In this document: piece by piece, positions 31,717-41,229 of the stretch | Layout: every line of letters starts with the position of its first letter | How positions within the stretch are numbered: position 1 is the first letter of the stretch | NCBI GenBank assembly: GCA_905178155.1 | Contig: CAJINV010000003.1 | Span: 1,080,968 to 1,144,967, forward strand | Length of the DNA stretch: 64,000 nt | Source: Amoebophrya sp. A120 | Lineage: Eukaryota; Sar; Dinophyceae; Syndiniales; Amoebophryaceae | Direction of reading: 5' to 3' | Translations under genes and position numbers: made by a program | Notes under the pieces: generated by a model | Told to the model about the DNA's origin: nothing | What the model saw: the letters and a program-made list of their open reading frames with translations, nothing else | Database searches by the model: none

Positions 31717-33171
31717 TTATGTCCACGGTAAATTGTTGCAGTGACTGACTATTCCGAGCACAGCGTACAAGGCTGTCCAATAGAGAAAAAACGACTGCAG
31801 GTCCGGCCGTAGCGCGAGCCAATAGAGTATTGGACTGGAGGCCCAGGCGAGTCTCGTAATTGTTTCCACATGCGCGTTCAGAAACACAAACGTTACGAGA
31901 AGAATCGTGTGAAGTTCGTACTTCAAGAATGGGTCCCGCACCATGCGAAGTAGCAGGCGTTCTCGCTTGGTGATGCTCTTTTCTTCACCGCTTTGAGGCT
32001 GAAAACACGCAATCAGCTTTTTCGCGACGGCCGGCGCCACGTAGCCGTACACCATCCACAACATCGGCCCAGCCAGGAAGAAATTTGGGAGTTTGCGCAG
32101 CTGCCAATACCGCAGAAACCCGTTATTCCAGTACTTTTCCTGGACGGTAGCATATGCACTCTGCAGCCGAAACTCCGGCAAGAAGAGCCACCGGTCTGCC
32201 GTGGACGACGCCTCATCGAAAAGAACGCCACTGGTGGAAGGAACTTTGTGGGAAAAATCAAACCGCTCGGCTGCAAAACCCTCTACCAGCAGAAACGGCA
32301 GTACTGCTGCCGTGGCAAGAACCGTGAATCGCATCCACTTCCCACACAATGGATTGGAATCTGGATGTAATGCGATGAGAACCAGACTGAGAATTCCATT
32401 TGCCCGAGTTGCGGACGCTAAGAAAAAGCCAATGGCCGGTAAAAGCACGTTCACGTTCGACCCTTTCTCGAGCAGCCAGCAAGCGGTGAAATGCGCAGCT
32501 GCGTAGCTACTTTCCGAATAGTTCACGACGAAGAAAACCAAGGCGGGGTTGACGCACACCCAAAACCACAGCTTTTCATGCAGCCGCACTATCGCCCCAA
32601 AGTCGAGACTACTGTTTTCTCGTGGCTCGCTTGCACCAGGCGAAGCTGCAGGTGGTATCGACGTCCTTGTGCCTTGTTCACCACTGGCTGATACTCTACA
32701 GACTATAGTTAATTTCAGAAGCGCAATGCCGATGACGACCGACAAGAGCAGGTTTAGCACCACTCCGCTCCACGGCAGGGTGAGCGGCGTCCAGCTTGCG
32801 ATTTCTCGAATCACGCCCGGGAAGAAGGGAAAAAAAGCCAACTGCGGCTCTTCTCGGTAGCCGTCTTGCGCAACCGTCAGGAATTGCGCACTGTCCCAGC
32901 GGGTAAACGCCCTTTCGTGCCAAGCTGCACCATCATATCTTCGAACACTAGCATCAGGCACATGGTCGGGAAGAAAGTAATCCGCCAATAAGCAGCATAG
33001 GACGAGGACGCAGCGTGGCAAAAGAATACCTTGAACCGCAGCAATCAGACCGGTGTCCTCGCGCAGCCGAAACCACATTTGTTCGTCAGTGTCAGGGCTG
33101 CTACAGTGAAGATGACGAGAAGAGGCTACACCATGATCTTCCCTCCAGGATGTGTTCTTGTAGAAACGCAT
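31717..33171 (-). CDS. PIGV: GPI mannosyltransferase II (PIG-V)
   Basis: A single frame of about 484 residues runs from the ATG at 33171; an ATG at 33078 is an alternative start closer to TM1. Hallmarks of the PIG-V family are present: RWDSAQFLTVAQDGY with LAFFPFFPG in the first lumenal loop, NPALVFFVVNYSESSYAA, the ATRANGIL segment, and near the C-terminus WNNGFLRYWQLRKLPNFFLA. The C-terminus NNLPWT is also typical. Many hydrophobic helices are visible. PIG-V adds the second mannose to the GPI anchor precursor on the lumenal side of the ER, using dolichol-phosphate-mannose. There are no introns. Confidence 0.93.
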   Translation of the reverse strand: MRFYKNTSWREDHGVASSRHLHCSSPDTDEQMWFRLREDTGLIAAVQGILLPRCVLVLCCLLADYFLPDHVPDASVRRYDGAAWHERAFTRWDSAQFLTVAQDGYREEPQLAFFPFFPGVIREIASWTPLTLPWSGVVLNLLLSVVIGIALLKLTIVCRVSASGEQGTRTSIPPAASPGASEPRENSSLDFGAIVRLHEKLWFWVCVNPALVFFVVNYSESSYAAAHFTACWLLEKGSNVNVLLPAIGFFLASATRANGILSLVLIALHPDSNPLCGKWMRFTVLATAAVLPFLLVEGFAAERFDFSHKVPSTSGVLFDEASSTADRWLFLPEFRLQSAYATVQEKYWNNGFLRYWQLRKLPNFFLAGPMLWMVYGYVAPAVAKKLIACFQPQSGEEKSITKRERLLLRMVRDPFLKYELHTILLVTFVFLNAHVETITRLAWASSPILYWLALRPDLQSFFLYWTALYAVLGIVSHCNNLPWT

Positions 33172-33713
33172 TTGAAGTGCGATCACTTGATAAAGCGAAA
33201 GCCGCAGTGTGAACACAAAACAGCAAATGGAGGCTTGTATGTGCAGCTGCAGACGGGACTTTCAAATGATCTGATCTTCATGTCTTGCTTCACGCACAAG
33301 AGGTTTTATTGGTTTATCAGTTTTACCATGCATACACGTGGAGGTCGTGCCTATCCGCACTAGGCACCACAACCGCATGATAGCTTGAAAGGCAACAGAA
33401 GGAAGAGAAATAATGCCTCTATCTATGATTTGTTAAGTAGATGTCATGTTATGACCTTACCGCAAGACGGATGTATGTGTAATCATTAGAGCAAAAATCC
33501 CAGTAAGTTTCGTTTGTAATTGAAATTGTATGCAAAAAAAAATAACGTCCTTGAATCTGAAGATGAAAGTATAAGTTTGAGTATGTAGCAGAATAAATGC
33601 GAAAACAACTGAAAATTTTTTTGCCAACTCATGTTCCTTCGTAAACTCTCGGTGCCGGCAAACACCAGGTAGGTCGGTACCAAAAACTCCCGCCCGAGGG
33701 TAATTTGCTTCGC
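33172..33713. other. Spacer, no feature seen
   Basis: About 540 bp, AT-rich, with no gene or repeat recognised. Confidence 0.5.
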
Positions 33714-35206
33714 TCATTTCATCATGTAAGCTCCACTGTGCGCACACTTGTCACAGAAGAGTTGTCTGTGCATGGTCATGACCGCAAACTCCGTGTTGTT
33801 GTAAGGCACAACCCCGATCGCCTCGATCTCATCGGGTTCGTACAGCACGCTTTTGCTCGCTTCCTTCAAAATGAAGATCTTGTTTGACTTCTTCAGGAAG
33901 AGCACTTGCACCTGTTAATATGGGATAAGAACCACATGATCATTGTCATTCTATGACAAACTGGTGCCTACTAACTTCATCGGTATAATTTCCTTCAAGA
34001 ATACGGTATTGCTTTATTGAAAGATCTGACCCTTGTAGAAATGAAAAATCCGAATCCCTATCAATCTGTATGACGAGGTCGTACTAGAAGGGGACAATCA
34101 TGAGCATGGGATAACTGCACAGGCCACAAAACAAACCATACTAAGTAAAAGTACCTCCTTGTTCTCGACGTGCGATAGAATGGTTATTTTGTTCGCCTTG
34201 TAGGTAACCATGAGTTCCCGCACGAAGCGCGAAATGGTTTCGAAGAACTTCAAGCCCCCGTTCACCCGATCCGCCAGCTGTACACGGCCGGCGTTTTGCG
34301 TAAACTTGAACTTCGGCACGGGCGCCTTGGGTTGCATCCACAGGATGGCGTTCGCGGGGGTGTTTTCCGCCCATTGCATGTATATTGTGCCGAAATTGTC
34401 CTCCTTGTAACAGAGGTAGCACCCCACACCGCAGGCCTTCAAGTCCGAAATGTCGGCGCCTGTTTTTAGGTGAGGGATGTTATCAAATGTAAAAATGTCT
34501 GGGTCTGGAAGAATCCGAACTTGTGATGCTGCATTTGGATTCCAAAAAAATCTGTATTGCATAAGCAGCAAAGGGAATGCAATTTTGGCTACGGGGAGAG
34601 GGCATTTGCCATGCGGAATGGGCATCACAGAGCCCTCAGAAAGTCTGTGATGCTAGGGCATGCATCACAGACATCATAGCCCATGCAAAACGTGCATGAC
34701 AAGTCTCAGAATCTTCCAGACCCAGACATTTTTACACGTGATAGATGTGGAGAACGCGCAACGAAGTGCAGGCGCAAGGTAAATTTCAAATCGAATCGAC
34801 CGCAAAACCACATAATTACATACTGAAGTAGTGCGATTAATATAGTCCAAGACTTTACTTACCTATGAAGGCCATGATCATGAAATCATCAAAAAAGCCG
34901 AAGTAAATTTTTACCGTCTCCTTTTGCTCTGGCGCCGTCCGCTTTCAAGCCCCTCATGGCTTCGTCCGAGAAGCCTTCCGAGAGGGCAACCGCCCCCCCT
35001 GCGCCCGGAGTAGCAGGACCCAGAGAGAACATCGAGCCTTCCCGGGCGACCCGGCCGTGGGGAGAGCCCACGCCCGCGGGCTCCTTCGCTCTCTCCTCCC
35101 TCGCCGCGGTGGGCGAAATTTGCAGCCCGGCCACCGAGCTTCGCTTTGGAGTGCCCGAGTACGCGGAGGGCGTCGGAGGTCCTTCCGTCGCGAACGACAT
35201 TGTCAT
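33714..35206 (-). CDS. Hypothetical protein, three exons
   Basis: Exons are 35206-34915, 34459-34155 and 33911-33714, with GT-AG introns and consistent phases, giving about 264 residues. The start at 35206 is the first of two close ATGs. The first ~95 residues are proline/serine/glycine-rich (TPSAYSGTPKRSSVAG) and probably disordered. The folded part contains ACGVGCYLCYKEDNFG, a beta-rich run (KANKITILSHVENKEVQVLF; KSNKIFILKEASKSVLYEPD) suggesting a PH-like or similar barrel, and ends MHRQLFCDKCAHSGAYMMK with a CxxC pair. I do not recognise the family. An alternative end to the first exon at the strong GTAAGT donor near 34862 would need a frame change and is less likely. Confidence 0.6.
34481..34743 (-). 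mobile_element. Introner, family A, nested inside a GT-AG intron
   Basis: About 263 bp. It has the same inverted ends as other family A elements (TATCAAATGTAAAAATGTCT; the far end carries TATCACG) and the direct repeat GATGT on both sides (34476-34480 and 34744-34748). Unlike the other copies it does not interrupt an exon: it lies inside the predicted intron 34460-34914, which has its own GT donor and ACAG acceptor. Confidence 0.85.
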
Positions 35207-36066
35207 CCGAACGTACTTCTCAGAACGCCAACGCTGGTAAAACGGGAAAGTGAAATAAAAGTTTTTGTTTTTGAATGTGAACAAACCTTAATTCGAAGAA
35301 AATACGGGGACAATGAATCGAAAAGTAAATACTTTTGACAATGACGCCACCTGTCTTGTTGAGAGTACATCAAGTGAAGAGCTGCGAAAGCAAGTTCTTG
35401 GTGATCTATCGACCGAAGTTGCGCTTGCGGCAAAACGCGCAAACGGATTGGGCACATTAGGCGATGGCGAACCAGCTCTGGCTTTACGACAGAAAAGTAG
35501 ATCAGCACGTTCAGGCACGAAAATTCGGACCGACTGTCTAGGAAGAGGCACATCGTCAAACCGAAAGCTCACATCGCGAAGGCGACTGACCTCCATTTCA
35601 TGTGTGCATGTCGAAATACCGAGGTGGAGGTATAAAGGGCTAATCAACCTTCGAAGCCACAAAATTTACCGACTTCGTGTTTTGGAAAATCAAACCGACA
35701 GCCCATCATCTGAGGGGATTATTAAACAGGTCACGTGTTCATGCTTGCTGTCCGACGCGGCACTCGTCGTCAAATTTGACGACATCTTAATTCTGAGAAG
35801 TAGAGTATGCGCATAGTTTCTTCATTCGAGTAATGGAAGATTTGGTTTCGTTTTCGATTTTGTGTTAGTTCATTTGTTTGTGCTCGATGCGACACAGGAG
35901 TCAAGAAGAACTTCCGCCAACGCGACTTGAGGGTCAACCTCAAGGATTTGTGGTCTTATGCAAAATGTAGCTTTACCTTCTATGTTTACACTTTGGTCAA
36001 CACAAAAATCGCAATATGCGACAAAATAACCCAGTACCCTGGTAGCTGGACGATCTTCTACCGTCA
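35207..36066. other. Spacer with an unassigned plus-strand open frame
   Basis: About 860 bp. A 167-codon ATG frame on the plus strand (35313-35816) exists, but has no recognisable domain, and the opposite strand also carries a 124-codon frame over the same bases. Neither is convincing. Nothing else is seen. Confidence 0.45.
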
Positions 36067-39000
36067 CTATTTGTAGATGATTTTCGCGCTGGACTTTAGT
36101 CGTACGGGGTCGTCCTGCGCCGCGGTTTCAAACTCGACGACAGAGATGGCGTTTTCCCCGGGCTTCAGCATCACGCCCGGGAGGTACAGGGTGTAGATCG
36201 GGCCTGCCGAGTTCCAGTATCTGCCAAGGTGCATGCCGTTCACAAAAACCACTCCTTTGCCAGTCGGAGACGGTGCGTTTGTGGAAAAAAGTGTTCGCAT
36301 GTCCAGAAATGTGTCGGCCAAGAGCTGCGTCGCCGGGTCTTTCGGCTCTGGAACCGAAAAAAAACCGGAGTAAATCGCGGGAAGTCTTGCCGTGGTGTCT
36401 GCGCTTGATGTAGTTTCCTGCTCCCGCTCTTGCTCGTTGCGCTGCCGTTCAGGTTCGTCCTCGCTTTGCTGTACTTGCTCGGTTTGTTCTTCAAGCTTTC
36501 TGCTCATTTGAACGACTACGTTGTTCGACTCCTGTATGCTGGACCCAGCTGCAGACGTAGTTGCTCGCTCTGCAGCGTTTTGTCGGTCCATGAGAGGCCA
36601 AATGTATCGCATTTGCGCCTTGGTAGTGTTGAAGGCCGCCATCTGGGCCGTGGCACGCTGTTGTTGTTTTCCACTCGACCATGTCGTCGTTTTAATCGAT
36701 GCCGCCACAAACTCTTCGTGCTGTGCCGATATCTTGTCGAAAAGTCCTTTGCACAAATGCAACGTACCCGCCGCAGCGGCTTTGAAGCCCGAAATCTGGA
36801 ACCCCTTCCGGTCCTGCAGCATTTGGGGCGAGAAGTTTTGCCGGCCGTAATTTTCCACGACGAAATCAATTATCCTGTGCAAAAGTATCGTACTCGTAGT
36901 AATTACATTCATGCATTACAAATCTTGCTCTTAAGCTAAATCCGCATTACAAATTTTATTTCTCATGCTGAGGAAACTTGTAATGCATTTATACGAGTAC
37001 GATACTTTTGCAGTGCATATCAATTTCCGCGTGGCAATCTTTCTTTTCGATGTGGAACTCCGCAGCTCTGTTTTGATTTTGATTTTGTAAAAGATAAAGA
37101 TCAAGAAGCACCGCATTAAATCGGACAAGCAGTACAGTACTTCTTCAGCAAAGCCCAATTTTGCGCTCCAAACAGAAGTTCAAATCAGCAAACGCAGCAG
37201 TTGTATTCTAGAGTTGAGTACCCACTATCTTCGCGGTCGACCCAGCGGATGAGGTTTCCGCCGACAAAGACGTAGACTCGGTCGTTGGCGTTTGTGATTT
37301 TGAACGAACGCTTCGAACAGCCGGAGGGTGTGGAACGGTACAGGAAAACGTGATCGAATACGTCGTGCTCGTGTGCAAACAGGTCCGCATCCACCGCCGG
37401 TGGGAGTGCTTGACACCGGGCACCGTCACTCACGTCGACCTAAAATCAAATTGACCGTTTGTTTGAATCAACCCGGCTCTTGGTGATCATTTTTGAGATC
37501 TTCATCTTCTACGAGGGGAGGGAGCAGATTATACATATTTGAATGCGGAAACTTCATCAAAACAATACCGCCTTCAGCAGCGAATATGACTCCTTCTGCA
37601 GGACGATATCTGGGTACACGGTCGGTGATGGCAGCAGGCTTCCTGACCTTGATGAAGATGATGTCCTCGTCCCGACTGGAGCACCAGGAGTTTTCCTTGA
37701 TGCGATTTCGTTTTTGATTGCCAGAAATTTGTCTTCATTATCCGATCCGATGCCGTGGCCGCCGTCCTCCGCGATCGGCGCGTTATAATCGTAGCTGGTC
37801 ACCTGCGGTTGCCCGAGGTATTTTTCCTTCAGCCAGGACTCCGATTTCAGATTCAACCCGTTCGTGAAGCCAAAGTTCGTACACCCGAAGGCCATGTAGA
37901 GGTTGAAATTGGGCAAGGACTTCATCGTGCTGATCATCGTTTTCGCGTCCGTGGTGGCGAAGTTGGAATCTTTCCAGGCCGTCATCCACCCCGTGTAGTA
38001 CTCGGACACAAACTCCGGCGACTTTCCCGCCTCGTTCCAGTGGCGCATGTTCATGAAACTGATGCGCGGCGACCAGATGGTCGGCCCGAAATCGCCCACG
38101 TGGTACACGTGCTTGGTGGCGTCGTGGATGCCCCCGGCGTTCAGGAGCAAGTAGTTGTCCGTGGTGTAGTACTGCACTTTCGTGCCCAGGTGCCTCTGCT
38201 GCTCGCTCAACGCCCAATCTATCCTGAGTAAAAACGTACCCACACCATAGTCAAGATGGGGAATCGGCTAGACAAGTCCACAAGTTTTGGCTGTTTTGCA
38301 TGACAAATTTGGATTCGTAGTGCAGTGCTGTTTGAGCTAGCTCAGCAGCATCACAGATCTAGCATACCATGCTGATTGGAGCATGACAAATTGCAAAACA
38401 CGACTAGAAAATGCTTCTCATGGGGCTCCGCATGAGAAACATTTTCAGCATGCAGATTTGCATTACAACTCTGGTGTGGGTACGTTTTTACTCAGGATAC
38501 AATCCATGTATTTCTTATCCTCGTCCGACTTTTGCACGTGCCCTTTGCATTTTGTGCAGGAAATCTAGCCCGGTCCTGGGACAAAAATTTCGGGCGGCTA
38601 ACCTCCCTTTGCATTTCAAAAAGGGAGGCTAGCCCGGTCCCTGGGCAAAGTTTTCGAATGGCTAACCTCCCTGTGCATTTCAAAAAGAGAGGCTAGCCCG
38701 GTCCCTGGGCAAAAATTTCGGGTAGCTAACCTTCCTTTGCATTTCAAAAAGGGGAGTTAGCTCCTGCCCAAAAATTTCAGTGGGCTAACCTAGGTTTGCA
38801 TTTCAAAAACCTAGGTTAGGAAAAATGAATTCGCGCACTTTTGCTAACCGCCCTTTTCAAAATGAAAAAGGCGGGTAGGAAAAAAAATCCGGCCGCTTTC
38901 CCAGGTTCAGCCTGGAAAAGCGGCACATTTTTTTTTCCCCATTCAAATGAAAAGGGCGGTTGGGAAAAAGGCGCCAATTCATTTTTCCTAACCTCCCTTT

Positions 39001-40567
39001 TTCAAGTCTCGTTCTCGTGCCCAAGCCAAAGCTGCCCACTACCTGAAAAAGTATTGAGGTTGTGAGAATTTAAATGGTGGCTTTCTAGCAGCCAGACTGT
39101 GCAAGTTGCGGCAGATGCACTATCACAAGGAAAAGCAAACGATAGGCATCGCAAATGCAGAAACCGACTTGCGTTTTTTATTGTCCGGAAAGGAGAGCAA
39201 TTAATAGCGCCACTCGTCGCGCACGCAGCATGGGATTGCGGCGGGCGAGGAGTAAGCTTTCCGATTTTCAGCTGCCTTGCTCGTTTTCTTGTTCAGTTCT
39301 TGCGCCTGGGCTGTGCAGTTGCCGCAGACGCGCTACGCCAATGATTACGCGTATGCATCTTGTATATTACATAGAAGCAACTTGCGCTGTTTGTTCTACG
39401 GAAATAAAGGGCGCACGCCTGTCGCACAAGGACGAGCAGCAGACGCAGCGCACAAAGGTTCCGACGCGTTTTTGTTTTCCATTCCTAGTCATCAGCTACT
39501 CGCGCTCGCTAAAATTATTCCGAGCGATGGGGCGTCAAATGTCTGGACTTATGAAAGGGCCGCTAATTCGGTTCTATAGAGTATTTCTTATCCTCGTCCG
39601 ACTTTTGCACGTGCCCGTAAGACCCAAACTCGTTTTCCACCTGGACCATCAGGATTTTGCCGCCCTGGTTTTCCACAAACAGGTGCTTTTTCAGCGGGGG
39701 GAGGAGGTAATTCCAGAAGGTTTTCACTTCATCAAGGTATGGCTTGGAAAAGGTGCGGATCTTCGGCAACTTTTGCAACCGTGCCGGCAAACCCCCGAAG
39801 TCCCATTCACCGCAAACGTACGGGCCCGGGCGAAGGAGAAGCCAGAATCCCAGCTTGGACGCCAACTCGATGAATCTGTGCAGCAGCCGGGTTTTTTCTT
39901 TTGGTGACGCCAAAAAGTTGTCATGCGTTCGTGCTATAATCACCGTTGCGTAAAAAAATAGGGTGTGATCAGTGATTTTGGCCGCAGACGTACTTACACA
40001 GAAAAAAAGCATCGCCATCGGTTTTTTCCATCTAAAAATAAATGCGAAGCACCTGACATGGCTCCCCTCACCGGCTAACTCAGCGAGATTCCAGGGCACG
40101 TAGAATTGGATGGTATTGAGCCCCATGTCCTTCATGCTCTGCAGTCGGTCCGCCCAGTACACTTCGGGTAGCCGGAAGTAGTGAAACGAACCTGAATACA
40201 GATTCAGCTTCTCTCCGTTGATGTGAAACTCATCATTCTCCAGCGTGAACGTGTTTTCCCCGGCCAGAGAGCTGACGTCTTTTGCTGCTGCGGCACTTGA
40301 ATCATCATAACCTGGAGTCGCCACAGCCACAGGAGACGCAGTTTCGGCAGGACTAGCTTGTATCCCTTTCCTGCCTCGCAGAATGTCTTTTTCTCCCGGA
40401 TTCAAATCCCCTGGCTGTGGCAAGTTGGTGTTTTTTAGCACGTAGATTACCGCGTCCCAGTCCCCAGGTTGCAACAAGTGGTTCCTGCAGCTGTGAAACA
40501 ACGCGAAAAAGAGCAGAGCCAGTGACAGCACTGCGCCAAACACGACGACCGCGCTAACGCGCACCAT
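36067..40567 (-). CDS. Beta-galactosidase, glycoside hydrolase family 35
   Basis: Predicted exons: 40567-40072, 39933-39617, 38543-38500, 38214 to about 37605, 37439-37222, 37067-37019 and 36864-36067 (about 840 residues). The donor of the fourth exon is uncertain. An N-terminal signal-anchor ([20 protein letters not shown]) precedes the GH35 TIM barrel: [16 protein letters not shown], the strand [17 protein letters not shown], the acid/base glutamate in [12 protein letters not shown], and the nucleophile glutamate in [21 protein letters not shown] segment and [13 protein letters not shown] follow. C-terminal jelly-roll pieces include [24 protein letters not shown] (restored only by removing the introner at 36872-37018) and [17 protein letters not shown]. 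It should hydrolyse terminal beta-galactosides in the secretory pathway, lysosome or outside the cell. A ~100-residue glutamine/glutamate-rich insertion interrupts the last jelly roll. Confidence 0.9.
36872..37018 (-). mobile_element. Introner, family C, in GH35 gene
   Basis: About 147 bp. Inverted arms read TGCAAAAGTATCGTACTCGT at one end and the complement at the other. The direct repeat ATCAATT flanks it (36865-36871 and 37019-37025). Excision gives [12 protein letters not shown] in frame, a conserved GH35 segment. The interior contains ATGCATTACAA and TCATGCTGAG boxes shared with the copy at 51297-51448. Confidence 0.88.
38220..38499 (-). mobile_element. Introner, family E, in GH35 gene
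   Basis: About 280 bp with near-perfect inverted ends (TATCCTGAGTAAAAACGTAC and onwards). The direct repeat CAATC lies on both sides (38215-38219 and 38500-38504). Excision gives [17 protein letters not shown] in frame. The interior has several GCATGACAA boxes. Confidence 0.88.
38544..38830. repeat. 64-bp tandem repeat inside GH35 intron
   Basis: The motif GCATTTCAAA (or GCATTTTGTG in the first unit) recurs at about 38547, 38611, 38675, 38739 and 38798, a 64-bp period with a shorter last unit. Each unit carries a self-complementary piece (GGGAGGCTAGCCCGG against GGCTAACCTCCC), so the array can form a series of hairpins. Confidence 0.85.
38816..38998. repeat. Nested imperfect palindrome of about 180 bp
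   Basis: The left arm (GGTTAGGAAAAATGAATTCG, then ACCGCCCTTTTC, then CGGCCGCTTTCCCAGG) is mirrored by the right arm (CCTGGAAAAGCGGC, GAAAAGGGCGGTTGGG, CCAATTCATTTTTCCTAACC), with the centre near 38905-38915. It directly follows the 64-bp array in the same intron. Confidence 0.8.
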
Positions 40568-41229
40568 TTTCCGTGCCTGGCTTTCGGCCGAGGAAGGCCG
40601 TTAATGTAGTCGAAAGGTGTAAGTAGCCTTGCTCGGCGGGGGATACCTTCCTGATGCTCCAGGCAGGGGGCACAACTTCGCGGGCAGTTTTGAACTATGA
40701 AGTGCTGACAGGGGAGCAGGGGGGCATCTAATAGGTGCGTATGCTTTTCCAACACGCTCGAGACTATTCCAACACGCTCAAGAAGGTTTGGCTTTTGCTC
40801 CACCAGCATCATGCTGCACCACAACTTAATAGTTCTCGTGGCCCGGCGCAACAGAGAAACTAAACACATGTGGGCAAATGAAATGCCTCAACTTTGGTCT
40901 GATCTGTGGCTTTCAATCGGTAGCATGGACGTTCGCCAATGAAATTTGCTCTCTCTGCACGATGCACCACGACAGGTTGGAATCACACTTGTTTTTTCCA
41001 CGTCTCGTTTAATATTCGCGCTTGCACACGACTAGAAACGAGTGAGATATTAGAGATACACGTTATCGCTGTTAAGTCAAGTGGTAAACCTAAACTCTTC
41101 AGCTGTTATTGTTATATGCCTTAGTTTATTTGTGAATCGTGCTTTGTATGGGAAGAGCAAGTTGCTCCTTAGACACATCACTGTGCTATATGCTTTGGAA
41201 AAAAAGTACAGCAATGCGGCTGGGTTTTT
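40568..41229. other. Spacer, no feature seen
   Basis: About 660 bp with no supported gene, repeat or introner. Confidence 0.5.

Larger units (their letters stand above)
38508..39616 (-). repeat. 36-bp coding duplication bounding a 1-kb repeat-filled intron
   Basis: The same 36 bases occur at 38508-38543 and 39581-39616; on the minus strand they encode [12 protein letters not shown]. The 1,037 bp between them is not coding: frames close quickly and GH35 homology resumes only after one copy. Keeping a single copy makes the reading [19 protein letters not shown] with correct phase. No GT-AG pair fits a cut at equal points in both copies. The interval therefore acts as an intron bounded by a very long direct repeat. 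Confidence 0.8.

Noticed and set aside
35313-35816. 167-codon ATG frame on the plus strand
   Set aside because: No domain is recognised, it would be the only plus-strand gene in the window, and the opposite strand has a frame of similar quality over the same bases.
38383-38632. Plus-strand frames across the introner and tandem repeat
   Set aside because: They consist only of family E introner and 64-bp repeat sequence.
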